Shown here: positions 1 through 7,800 of the stretch, piece by piece
Position numbering within the stretch: the stretch's first letter is position 1
How the letters are laid out: every line of letters begins with the position of its first letter
Origin: Clostridiales bacterium
GTDB lineage: Bacteria; Bacillota; Clostridia; Christensenellales; Aristaeellaceae
Assembly: GCA_012512355.1 (NCBI GenBank)
Contig: JAAZEI010000253.1
Coordinates: 1 to 8,759 of the forward strand
Direction: 5' to 3'
Length of the DNA: 8,759 nt
Position numbers and translations under genes: made by a program
The notes under the pieces: generated by a model
Database searches by the model: none
The model's input: only the letters and a program-made list of their open reading frames with translations
What the model was told of the DNA's origin: nothing

Positions 1-1205
1 CCGCCGCTGGCGATAATCCAGAATATTTTTCTGGCGCCTATGGATGGCTTCATTATTTTAACCAATAAGGGTATAAGAAGGGCCATCACCAAACCATAAC
101 CGGCGTCTGACACCATCATGCCAAAGAAACAGGCAAAAAAGGGCATCATCACATTGGTGGGGTCAATGCTGTGATAGTCCGGCAAGGCAAAGCCGCTGAC
201 GACTGCCTCATATGGCGCTACCATCCCATTGTTTTTAAGCAATACAGGAGGCTCTTCACCTGGGAGAGGATCTGATATCACAGACTGCGCATCGGGAATT
301 TCGGACTTGATGGCGGCTTGCATGGGCAGGGCAGCGCTGGCGGGAACCCACCCTTCCATATAGCTGGTACTTGCCGTATGGGCCATCATATCCTGTGTAT
401 CCTGGCGGGATTTGAGTGCGGTTAAAGCCTCAAAACTCACCCGCAGCTGCGGCAGGTGCTCTCCCAAATCAGACAAGGCCTGCTCTGTCTGCTGACTCTG
501 AAGCTCAATGTTTTGGATTTCCTGCTGGATCTGCTCCAGCTGAGCTTTGGGGATGACATCACTTGGGGGCGGCAAGGCCTGTTCATAACTCAACTCATGA
601 AGCGCTGCATTGAAATCAGCAGCGATGGCCTGATGCGCCCAGGAAACGAAATAAATATTTTCTCTGACTGCTCCCAGGTTTTGGATTTTTACCGCCTGAC
701 CTGACCAATCAGAGATAAGCTGTTCATAGTCTCGGCTTTTGATGTGCCCTGCAAACAGGCGCGTATTTTTTGTGCCGCGCAGACTGTCAGCAGGTATGTC
801 AAGTTCAAGCCAGGGTTTGAGCTGCTCGGCCAGCACCTGCTGCCGGGTCAGCTGACCGCGCAAATCGCCGGCAGCGCGCTCCAGGGCTTCTGCTTCCTGC
901 ACCACGCCTAGTGCCTGTTGGTGGTCTGTTTGTTCCAGTGAACTGCGCCCAACTTCGGGCAGAGGCTTAAACATGGATTGTTTGACTTTATCATAACGCG
1001 TCAGCTTGCCAATGGCCCAGCGGATACGAGTCAGGATGTCCTCCGTCGCTATGTTGTCTTCAGTCCCTGAGCGCACCAGCAGCTCCTCAGGTTTTTCGAT
1101 TCGATTAAAATGAATGCACTCAAAACGCTGTGCCAAATGAAGCAAGCGCTCGTGGTCTCTTCGCATCAGCAAAATACCGATGCGCTTCATATCAACGATG
1201 GCCAT
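1..1205 (-). CDS. ntpI: V-type ATP synthase subunit I, partial (C-terminal part beyond left edge)
   Basis: This is the membrane stator subunit of a V/A-type ATPase, which holds the peripheral stalks and forms the ion path against the c-ring. The frame is open from an ATG at 1205 to the left edge, giving 401 residues; bacterial members are usually around 650, so roughly the last third or more is outside the window. The N-terminus (MAIVDMKRIGILL) matches the family start. A long Glu/Gln-rich coiled-coil cytoplasmic region follows, with the first membrane segments near residues 354-385. The family hallmark GMMVSDAGYG is at residues 362-371. The ATG has a GAGG ribosome site and overlaps the end of the upstream stalk gene by 14 bases, which implies translational coupling. 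Family assignment is firm; ion specificity (proton or sodium) cannot be judged here because the residues concerned lie elsewhere. Confidence 0.95.
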   Translation of the reverse strand, partial: MAIVDMKRIGILLMRRDHERLLHLAQRFECIHFNRIEKPEELLVRSGTEDNIATEDILTRIRWAIGKLTRYDKVKQSMFKPLPEVGRSSLEQTDHQQALGVVQEAEALERAAGDLRGQLTRQQVLAEQLKPWLELDIPADSLRGTKNTRLFAGHIKSRDYEQLISDWSGQAVKIQNLGAVRENIYFVSWAHQAIAADFNAALHELSYEQALPPPSDVIPKAQLEQIQQEIQNIELQSQQTEQALSDLGEHLPQLRVSFEALTALKSRQDTQDMMAHTASTSYMEGWVPASAALPMQAAIKSEIPDAQSVISDPLPGEEPPVLLKNNGMVAPYEAVVSGFALPDYHSIDPTNVMMPFFACFFGMMVSDAGYGLVMALLIPLLVKIMKPSIGARKIFWIIASG

Positions 1206-1512
1206 GTGTTACCTCATCCACAATCAGAGTGACTGCCTCATCAAGGCCCTGTTCGGCTTTTTTTGCCTCGGCTTGCGTCAGTTTGCGCCGCTCCTGCATG
1301 CGGTCTTCTAATTCTTTGGCTATGATGGCGCGTTTCTCTTCTATGAGATGCTGATACAGCGCTCTGTTTTCCACTGCCGCCTGTCTGGCCTGCTCCCTGA
1401 CATTAGCTTCAGCATTTTTAACAGCTTCGCTGGCACTTTGTTCTGCTTGAGATATCGTCTGGGTGGCAAGCTTTTCTGCTTGCAGTATGCTGTTTAAAAC
1501 TTCCAAAGCCAT
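1192..1512 (-). CDS. V/A-type ATP synthase peripheral-stalk subunit (G/H-like)
   Basis: This 106-residue, strongly charged protein is rich in Ala, Glu, Gln and Lys, with no membrane segment and almost no Pro or Gly. It therefore reads as one long helix able to form a coiled coil. The start MALEVLNSILQAEKLA followed by repeated AEQSASEAVKNAEA-type heptads is typical of bacterial and archaeal V/A-ATPase subunit G/H (AhaH; NtpF in Enterococcus nomenclature), which pairs with subunit E in the peripheral stalk. Length fits the family. Being first in the operon and directly before subunit I is the usual arrangement. The start ATG at 1512 is preceded by GAGGTGA at 1523-1517. Sequence conservation in this family is low, so the call leans on heptad pattern, length and position. 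Confidence 0.85.
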   Translation of the reverse strand: MALEVLNSILQAEKLATQTISQAEQSASEAVKNAEANVREQARQAAVENRALYQHLIEEKRAIIAKELEDRMQERRKLTQAEAKKAEQGLDEAVTLIVDEVTHGHR

Positions 1513-1583
1513 TTCATCACCTCGTTAAATAATGCACTAAATTATCATACCATAGGATAAGTTAAAAATTCAATAGATTCTAT

Positions 1584-1611
1584 ATTATAACACTTATCGC
1601 TTCAACTTCAA
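1584..1611 (-). promoter_or_regulatory. Sigma-A-type promoter for the V-ATPase operon
   Basis: On the minus strand TTGAAG (1611-1606) is followed after 16 bases by a perfect TATAAT (1589-1584). The -10 box is 71 bases upstream of the stalk-subunit ATG. It sits in the 124-base gap between the Gx transporter gene and the V-ATPase genes, an AT-rich stretch. I saw no U-tract terminator between the Gx gene and this promoter, so read-through from the upstream operon is possible. Confidence 0.7.
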
Positions 1612-1636
1612 ACTCATCAAGTGCTGATGGCCAGGA

Positions 1637-2161
1637 TCATGCCTGTTTTAACATAAACAATTCTTTTCTATTTTTGGGCAGGTAGCGCATCAGCATCTTT
1701 GCGACAGTGCCGGTCAATGCCCCTGTCACAATCGCTACCCCAACGAGAATGGCCATATAGTATACCAATTGGTTCGTTTGCAGGATGAACATGGCCACCA
1801 GCACCTGCGCTATATTGTGCGTGACAGCCCCTGCAACCCCGGCGCCGATGGCGCTGACACCGCGTCCCAAATAGATCAGCGCGATCATGACCAAAAGACT
1901 GAGCACGCCGCCTGCAAGGCTATAGGGAAGCGCCATAAAACCCCCAAACATAAAAGCGCTTAGAAAAACTTTTACCAGCATCAATTGGATACTGATCCCA
2001 ATTCCCAGCCAATAAAGAGATAAGAGAAGCACAGAGTTTGCCAGGCCAATCTTCATCCCCGGAACGCCGCCTACAGGAATAAGTGACTCTAAATAGCCCA
2101 GCACCATCATCACCGAAACAAACATCGCGGACAGGGCCAGGCGGCTTGTTTTACCGTTCAT
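1637..2161 (-). CDS. Gx transporter family protein (heptaprenyl diphosphate synthase component I family)
   Basis: A 174-residue integral membrane protein with about five hydrophobic segments. The N-terminal region GYLESLIPVGGVPGMKIGLANS is the signature of the Hpre_diP_synt_I / Gx transporter family, which resembles substrate-binding (S) components of ECF transporters. The older name reflects gene neighbourhood with a polyprenyl synthase; direct synthase activity is not expected from this fold. The substrate is unknown. The start is one of two adjacent ATG codons (2164 or 2161). I prefer 2161 because it lies 5 bases from GGAGG, against 2 for the other; a longer reading from 2227 would lie inside the NusG domain II gene and has no ribosome site. 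The start overlaps the upstream stop as TGATG, showing translational coupling with the NusG domain II gene, its frequent partner in Clostridia. Confidence 0.88.
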   Translation of the reverse strand: MNGKTSRLALSAMFVSVMMVLGYLESLIPVGGVPGMKIGLANSVLLLSLYWLGIGISIQLMLVKVFLSAFMFGGFMALPYSLAGGVLSLLVMIALIYLGRGVSAIGAGVAGAVTHNIAQVLVAMFILQTNQLVYYMAILVGVAIVTGALTGTVAKMLMRYLPKNRKELFMLKQA

Positions 2162-2793
2162 CATTTCCTCCTCACACCCAGCAGCAGGCGCAGCGTCAAT
2201 CGCAAAATAAATAAGAAAGCCAAACATAAAATAGAATATAACAAAGGGGCCATGAGGGGATGAGCGGCATCATCCGGTGTATTTTCACCAAAGAATGCCT
2301 TGGTCTCATTTTCATCCAGCACTTCCAGCACCACTTCATTTGGCAGGCAGATAATCTGATGGTACAGAGCACGCAGGTCACGGTTTTGAATAGAAAGAGC
2401 ACCCTGTTTAACACACAGCTGGTTGTCACAGGTTGAAAAAACCATCCTAACAATGCCGTCTTTTACTTCGGCTTCATTATGATACCCGCCTTCTCGCCGG
2501 ATATTGATGTGGCTATCCCCGGCCAGAGAAATGGGTTCATAAATTCGATTGTTAACAGAAATACGTAGATATGACTGAGCAGGCCAGCGCTTTGAGTCCT
2601 CGCTCATCAGCGGCAGCGGCGTGATCGTCTGCTTGGAATTGGCGCCTTGTTCAATGATGGTGACTGCAATATCGTCTGCTTCCTGGGTTTTAGGCGCTTG
2701 TTTTGGCGACAGTATTCCAGAGCGATTTAAAATAAAAAGAGAAAGCGCCAGCAGCGCCGCGATGGTTATGATGGTCAAATCCTGCTTTTTCAA
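2161..2793 (-). CDS. NusG domain II-containing membrane protein with extra C-terminal helix
   Basis: A 210-residue protein. It starts with a short Lys-rich segment and a hydrophobic helix (about residues 7-24), followed by an extracytoplasmic domain matching NusG domain II proteins. Visible hallmarks are the DGIVRMVFSTCDNQLCVKQG stretch and a later ICLPNEVVLEV, with the conserved C-x4-C and the third Cys. Stand-alone family members are usually about 120-140 residues. This one has a longer spacer between the second and third Cys, containing RALYHQ, and about 50 further residues ending in a second hydrophobic helix (PLMAPLLYSILCLAFLFIL) and LLGVRRK. Both ends are therefore predicted inside the cell with the domain outside. 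The start is TTG at 2793, with GGCGGAGA 7 bases upstream; an in-frame TTG two codons earlier lies too close to that site. The gene follows the CvpA stop by 18 bases. Biochemical role unknown; often found beside Gx transporters. Confidence 0.85.
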   Translation of the reverse strand: MKKQDLTIITIAALLALSLFILNRSGILSPKQAPKTQEADDIAVTIIEQGANSKQTITPLPLMSEDSKRWPAQSYLRISVNNRIYEPISLAGDSHINIRREGGYHNEAEVKDGIVRMVFSTCDNQLCVKQGALSIQNRDLRALYHQIICLPNEVVLEVLDENETKAFFGENTPDDAAHPLMAPLLYSILCLAFLFILRLTLRLLLGVRRK

Positions 2794-2811
2794 AAACAAT
2801 TCTCCGCCGGT

Positions 2812-3513
2812 TTATTGTGATATGACCCGAACAAAGAAACCGTCACTCGCAAACAAATGCGCCAGACTGCTCCCATTGACTAGGGCAGTGACCCCCTCAT
2901 CGGGGATGACGGTCGCTATTAAAGGCACCAGAAGCAGCAGCAGATAGATGAGCACCGCTCCTCTTGCCAGACCAAAAACACCGCCTGCCAGCCAATCCAG
3001 CTGTTTGAGGATGGGAAAATCCATCACATGCTTGATCATGCTGATGATCATGGAGAGGATGAGGTAGGCCGCTGCGAATACAAGAAGATAGCTGAGCACC
3101 TGCACGGAAGCGGCAACGATGGTATTGGATACATAGGCATTGACGCTGGTAGCGCCGCTGCCTCCAAAAACCTGTCCCAGCAAATTCTGTTCCAGCACTT
3201 TAGCCAAAGGTTCGGGCAGTTTGACAGAGCGCAGGATTGTATTGATGGTGTTCTGGCTGATGCCAATGACAGAGGAGGAAGCCAGGTCAAAATCACCTAC
3301 CCTGGAAATCGAATCGGTATAAGTAGAAAGAAAGCTCGTGACCCCGGGGGAAGAAAAAAACACATTTGCCAATCTCGGGCCAAAAGCAAAAGCAGACATG
3401 ATGGATAATAAAGCCGCTAAAAGGTTGGCTACAGTGTGGATAAACCCATGATAGAACCCATACAAAACACTGATGCCCACCACCACCAGTACCAGGATAT
3501 CAACGATGTTCAA
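2812..3513 (-). CDS. CvpA family membrane protein
   Basis: A 233-residue protein with a CvpA-type layout: NIVDILVLVVVGISVLYGFYHG at the N-terminus, a second helix with LLAALLSIMSAF, a polar loop of about 95 residues, then two more hydrophobic segments (VLSYLLVFAAAYLILSMII and GAVLIYLLLLLVPLI). The motif LDWLAGGVFGLARG before the last helix is typical of the family. In other bacteria CvpA is needed for colicin V production and envelope stress tolerance, but the molecular activity is not settled. The long loop between helices 2 and 3 is common in clostridial members. The start is TTG at 3513, because AGGAGG sits 7 bases before it; an ATG 11 codons upstream (3546) has no ribosome site and adds residues unlike the family. 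Confidence 0.88.
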   Translation of the reverse strand: MNIVDILVLVVVGISVLYGFYHGFIHTVANLLAALLSIMSAFAFGPRLANVFFSSPGVTSFLSTYTDSISRVGDFDLASSSVIGISQNTINTILRSVKLPEPLAKVLEQNLLGQVFGGSGATSVNAYVSNTIVAASVQVLSYLLVFAAAYLILSMIISMIKHVMDFPILKQLDWLAGGVFGLARGAVLIYLLLLLVPLIATVIPDEGVTALVNGSSLAHLFASDGFFVRVISQ

Positions 3514-3520
3514 ATAATTT

Positions 3521-3526
3521 CCTCCT
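3521..3526 (-). promoter_or_regulatory. Ribosome binding site fixing the TTG start of the CvpA gene
   Basis: AGGAGG on the minus strand, separated by 7 bases from TTG at 3513-3511. It decides for TTG over the upstream ATG at 3546, which has no comparable purine run in front of it. Confidence 0.85.
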
Positions 3527-3548
3527 ATCAACAGGGACGAAGCCATTC

Positions 3549-3597
3549 ATACAGTAATACAGTACTAGACAGGATGACCCTCAGCCATCACTGTATT
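3549..3597. repeat. Short direct repeat plus inverted repeat upstream of the CvpA gene
   Basis: The 8-mer ATACAGTA occurs twice in tandem at 3549-3564. AATACAGT at 3556-3563 is the exact reverse complement of ACTGTATT at 3590-3597, with an inner GATG/CATC pairing possible between the arms. The element fills most of the 90-base gap between the DUF5711 and CvpA genes, the largest gap within this gene set. It could form an mRNA hairpin or hold protein-binding half-sites. There is no U-run after it, so it is not a standard terminator. Confidence 0.5.
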
Positions 3598-3603
3598 GGC
3601 ATT

Positions 3604-4713
3604 CTAAGGCAGCGTGACTGCCCACACATCATCCCCGCAGCTAACCAGGGCTACACCATTGGAAAGCAGCCCGATATAGCCGGTGATCGTTTGGGGAATG
3701 GTAGTCTGCAGCGCCGAAAAACGCTGCGCGGAAAGGTCGGCCCGGTAGAGAACATCGCCTGAAAAGGCAAAAATTGTATTCCCCCAGATGCCAGCGCCCA
3801 CACAGGTATCCGGCAGCGTATACCGGCTGTCTTTTTTTGTACCTGACAGCACACGCAGCTCGGTGATGGCGCCTTCCTGCGAAGCCTGCATTTCCGGCGC
3901 AAACAGCATCGTGGCCTCCCCCGCGCCAGTAGAAGAGTCAATCAGCTTCCAGCCGTAGACAAGCTGCTTGGCAAAGGGATCCTGTGTGCCCCTTGAGTCA
4001 AATACTTTGATATCGCGCGTATTAACGACATAAAGCTTTTTCCCGGAGTATTCAACAGCATAGGTAATCTCTTCACCCAATTCAACTTCACCTGTATTCA
4101 TGGCGCCCACACGGTACATGTTCATGACCGTCAATGGCGCTACGCCCAGCACATCAAGGGCTGTTGACCAAAGATATTCGCCTTTTTCAAAAAAACCTAC
4201 ATCAAGGATAATCTTATCCTCGTAGGCAAGCGTTTCACTGTCCACGCCAAGGCCATTGATATCTTTGACGATCAGGGTTGGGCTGACACTTTCCCCTATA
4301 ATCGCGGCCACATATTGTGACCCTGCCCTGGCGAGCTGAATGTTATCGGCCAAACGGTCGTTGAAAGTTACCTGTCCGTTTCTATCCAGGATATGCAGGT
4401 GTGAGCCAACCCAGGCCACCACCAGACGGTCGGATACACTAAAACCCGCATTGGAACCAATGACATATTTCCAAAGCTCCGTGCCGTTGGAGTTCAGGCA
4501 AAACATGGTGGTCCCGTCATAATAAACCAGCCTGTCTCCCAGGGGCGTCACTTGCTGGGAAACAACGGGGCGCAGTTTCTTTGCGCTCAAGCGTCTGGTA
4601 CTTCCGCCAAAAACGCCTCCCAGCATCAAAATCGCTATGATAGCGATTAATATTGCAAGAACAACAGCGATTAGCTTCACTTGACTGCGTTTTTCGCGAC
4701 GGTAGCGCTCCAT
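3604..4713 (-). CDS. DUF5711 family protein, membrane-anchored beta-propeller
   Basis: A 369-residue protein. A very basic N-terminus (ERYRREKRSQVK) is followed by one hydrophobic helix (about residues 14-33, LIAVVLAILIAIIAILMLGG), so the rest faces outside. That part is made of WD/PQQ-like strands: the segment around residues 67-84 (GTTMFCLNSNGTELWKY) is a clear PQQ-type blade and LHILDRNGQVTFN is another; the C-terminus VALVSCGDDVWAVTLP closes the propeller. Size, anchor and its place directly before a CvpA gene match clostridial DUF5711 proteins, whose function is unknown; a scaffold role at the envelope is only a guess. Two ATG codons are adjacent (4716, 4713). GGAGG abuts the first, so the second is the likelier start. 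It is the first gene after the promoter at 4775-4747. Confidence 0.8.
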   Translation of the reverse strand: MERYRREKRSQVKLIAVVLAILIAIIAILMLGGVFGGSTRRLSAKKLRPVVSQQVTPLGDRLVYYDGTTMFCLNSNGTELWKYVIGSNAGFSVSDRLVVAWVGSHLHILDRNGQVTFNDRLADNIQLARAGSQYVAAIIGESVSPTLIVKDINGLGVDSETLAYEDKIILDVGFFEKGEYLWSTALDVLGVAPLTVMNMYRVGAMNTGEVELGEEITYAVEYSGKKLYVVNTRDIKVFDSRGTQDPFAKQLVYGWKLIDSSTGAGEATMLFAPEMQASQEGAITELRVLSGTKKDSRYTLPDTCVGAGIWGNTIFAFSGDVLYRADLSAQRFSALQTTIPQTITGYIGLLSNGVALVSCGDDVWAVTLP

Positions 4714-4746
4714 CATTCCTCCGATGGCAGAAAAATCTGCTTATTC

Positions 4747-4775
4747 ATTATACGAGGCATGACACCCTGCGTCAA
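4747..4775 (-). promoter_or_regulatory. Near-consensus sigma-A promoter for the DUF5711-CvpA-NusG II-Gx genes
   Basis: On the minus strand TTGACG (4775-4770), a 17-base spacer, then TATAAT (4752-4747). This is one mismatch from the full consensus with ideal spacing. The -10 box ends 33 bases before the DUF5711 start, so the leader is short. No operator-like palindrome overlaps it, which suggests steady expression of the four genes. Confidence 0.82.
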
Positions 4776-4810
4776 ACCTTATCTCTGCACATTAAATCAT
4801 CCAATATACT

Positions 4811-4848
4811 GCACCCCCTCAGTTGGTTTTATGCAACTTTGGGGGTGC
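4811..4848 (-). terminator. Strong hairpin after the surface-protein gene, without U-tract
   Basis: GCACCCCC (4811-4818) pairs perfectly with GGGGGTGC (4841-4848). Inside, AGTTG (4821-4825) pairs with CAACT (4834-4838) across a 2-by-2 internal loop, leaving an 8-base loop. It lies 31 bases after the surface-protein stop and 35 bases before the next promoter, where a terminator is expected. Neither strand has a T-run next to the stem, so it is not a textbook intrinsic terminator. It could be a Rho-dependent or U-less terminator, or an mRNA 3'-end stabiliser. Confidence 0.5.
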
Positions 4849-4879
4849 GGATTATTGCGAGGTCTTGTTTTAGGGTAAT

Positions 4880-7800
4880 TTATGCCTGACCATTACCTGA
4901 ATGCCTATCGGCGCGTCGTTTGCGCTCAGCGCGCTGCTCAACATCTGTTTGCGGTTTGCCGTCGTTTTGCGAGGTAGCTGTCCTGTCAGCCGGCTTAGAC
5001 GTCTGATCTGAAGAACTTGTTTGGGTTTCAGGTTTTGCTGCCTGAGTGGGCTCAACCGGCTTGTAAGCCGTTGTTCCTTGGCCATTTACAGGCGGCGGAA
5101 CCTGGCCCGGCTGTGTCGGTCTGTAGGCTGTTGTGCCCTGGCCGCTCACGGGCGGCGGAGCCTGGCCCGGCTGCGTCGGTCTGTAGGCGGTTGTGCCCTG
5201 ACTGTTTGCAGGTGGTGGAACCTGACCCGGCTGCGTTGGCCTGTAGGCTGTTGTGCCCTGGCCGCTCACGGGAGGAGGAACCTGGCCTGGCTGTGTTGGC
5301 CTGTAGGCGGTCGTGCCCTGGCCGCTCACGGGAGGCGGAACCTGGCCCGGCTGTGTCGGCCTGTAGGCGGTTGTGCCCTGGCCGCTTGCAGGCGGCGCAT
5401 AAGGTGAGCTGGTTTGGCCGCCCGGTGGTATTTGTCCCGGCCTGAGGGGCTGCTGTCCAGGCCGTGCACCAGCCGGACGAGCGGAGGGGGGTTGACTGCT
5501 TGTCGTGGTGGGCCTTCCCTGCTGCTGGGCCGCTTGCTGTCTGCGCTGTGTTGCCCTTTGGGCTGCTTTGCGCTGGTTATCCTGATACATACGGTAGGCA
5601 TAGTAGCCACCGCCGCCAAGGACACCGATGATGCCCACTGCAAGCCATCCTGTTGGGAAGCGTGAAGTTTTAGCGCTGGGCGCCTCAGTCCCCATGGGTT
5701 CAAACGTAGTCAGCGGGTCAATGGAGGGAGATGTTTCGACGATAAACTCCCCGCTTAGGGGTGGTATACTGGGCGAAAGAATAGCTTCAACTGGTGGAGT
5801 CGGTGTTGCGATGGGGTTGAAGGGTTCGTAGGAAGCCTGAATGTTGGGGTTTTTCCACACCACCTTGTTGTAGTCTTCCAGCGGCGTGATATTGGTTGTT
5901 CCTCCTGAGGGTGCTGACGGCTGATTGTTGCTGCTTTGGAAATCATTGCTGCTGAGATATTGCTGCAATTCTCCCAATTTTAACACAGAAAGGTACCTTC
6001 CCATCACATAGCCTTCCGTACCGTTTTGGTTGATGCGGTACCACTGGCTGCCATCCTTGGCAGTCAGCGTATCAACGACCAAGGCAAAGGCATTTCTATC
6101 CATGAATTTGAGTGTGGATGAGCTGGTGCTCGTCTCCTTGCGCAGACGAACCTTGTCAGCGTTGATAAAACCATAGCTGCTGAGGCTGTCTGTTGACAAA
6201 GGCGGCAAGGTAGCTTTCGGAGGCGGCGGTGTCTGTTTCAGGCTTTCAAGATATGCCTGTGTTTCCTGGGGCGTCAGCATGCGCAGCTGATCCCCTCGGA
6301 TAAAGCCATACAGACCATTATGCTGCACCAGGTGCCAGCTGACACCCTGGACATACTCCTGGGAAGTGACCATGACAATGGTGTCCCCCGCGAGTACACG
6401 GCTTATTTTGGCATTTGTATCGGAATATTCGCGCATCAGCACATCGCGGCCCAGCGTAATCGCGTAACCGCTCACCCTTTCAGGCACCCTTGTGGGGACA
6501 GCTGTGGGAGGCTGAGCAGACTGCAGATAGCTTTCAGCCTCTGTGGGGCTGATGCGGCGGATGGCGCTTTCAGGCACAAACCCTGATTGATTGGAGCCGT
6601 TGAGAACATCGACATGATGCCAGGTCTCCCCTGCGGGAACATAGGTTTGAGCCAGGGCATGCAATAGGGTGTTCACCGGCAAGGTAGCCAGAATGCTTTC
6701 GTCCTGCGTATTGGCGCCCGTGCGCAGCGCTGCCTGCTTTGTCGTGAGCGCATAGCCAAGATAAGGCTGCGGTACCGGACTGGATGTAACCACGACAGGT
6801 GTCTGGGTGGGGGCTAATGTAGGTGTTTGGCTTATTACAGGGCTTGGCGTTGGGCTGGCTTGCTCAGGATCAGGGGTGGGTGTGAGCTTTGGAGGTACTG
6901 GGGAGGCCAGTCCGGCCTGGTATTGATCACTCTGCTGCTGATCAAACAGTGTAATGAATTCAGCTTTTATAAAACCTGGTTTGCCCGACACCATGAGGTC
7001 GTACCAGAGCTCGTTGCCTGTCCCCACAATCTCCTGGGCATAAACCCACAGCTTTACGCCCTTATCAAGACGCGAAATGATGTTGTTGGAAACTTTATCA
7101 TTTGGGTCTTTGCGGAACCCCAGCTGGCCCACATTTGTTTCTCCCCAGCGCCCAATGAGCATCCCTTCGGGCTGGGCGGTGGGCGTAGGCGCCTGGGTTG
7201 CAGGGCCGGGTGTCCATCCAAAATGCTGATTAACTTCTTCCTGTGTCATTTGGACGGTGACGGATTTTTTAATAAAAGCCTCATTGTCACTGATCTGCAG
7301 GAGATACCATTCCTCTTTTTGTTCGTTGAGTGTCATCCCCATCACCCGTCCAACGTCTGCAGCGTTCACAGTGCCTAAGATGTTGGAGGAGTCGATTTTT
7401 GGTGAAGACCTGATGTTGATACCGTCCTTATGCGGGTGTACATAGACATTCTCAAGCGGAATAATCTCATAGGTCGTTTCAATGGGTGCGGGGGTCTCCT
7501 GGGACGTAACCTGCCGGTAAATAAACGCAATTTGGTTTGGTTCAACCTGGCCGTCTTCACTGACCAAAACCTGCTTTTGCTCAGCGCTGAGAGGCTCATA
7601 ACCAGGCAAGAGGTTGAGCGGATTGGGGCTGATATTGTTAAACCCAGCCTGCGTTAATATAAGTTCCTGCGCATCAGCTACCTGCTGCCCTGCCTCATCT
7701 TGATACACCACCCTTAACCTGGCAGAAATATCCTGTATTTTTGCCGTGAAAAGAAAGACGATTTGCGAGGGGCTCAAATTGCCGGCGCTGTCAATGGTTG

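Noticed and set aside
2162..2227. Upstream extension of the Gx transporter gene to 2227
   Set aside because: The extra residues fall inside the NusG domain II coding region, lack a ribosome site and do not match the family; AGGAGG precedes the ATG pair at 2164/2161.
3514..3546. ATG start for the CvpA gene at 3546
   Set aside because: No ribosome site in front of it, while TTG at 3513 has AGGAGG at ideal spacing and gives the expected family N-terminus.
4653..4889. Small plus-strand open frames in the gap before the surface-protein gene
   Set aside because: They run across the promoter, the hairpin and the antisense of two genes and show no ribosome site or coding character.
5041..5400. CRISPR-like periodic repeat
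   Set aside because: Units abut with no unique spacers, the period is a multiple of three and the array is in frame in a long coding region.
5017..5445. Plus-strand open frames of 142 and 128 codons rich in Cys, Arg and Ala
   Set aside because: They are antisense images of the 60-bp repeat array; the minus-strand frame extends over 3.8 kb and encodes recognisable domains.
6827..7378. Plus-strand open frame of 183 codons
   Set aside because: It lies wholly antisense to the SH3b region, has no ribosome site and resembles no family I know.
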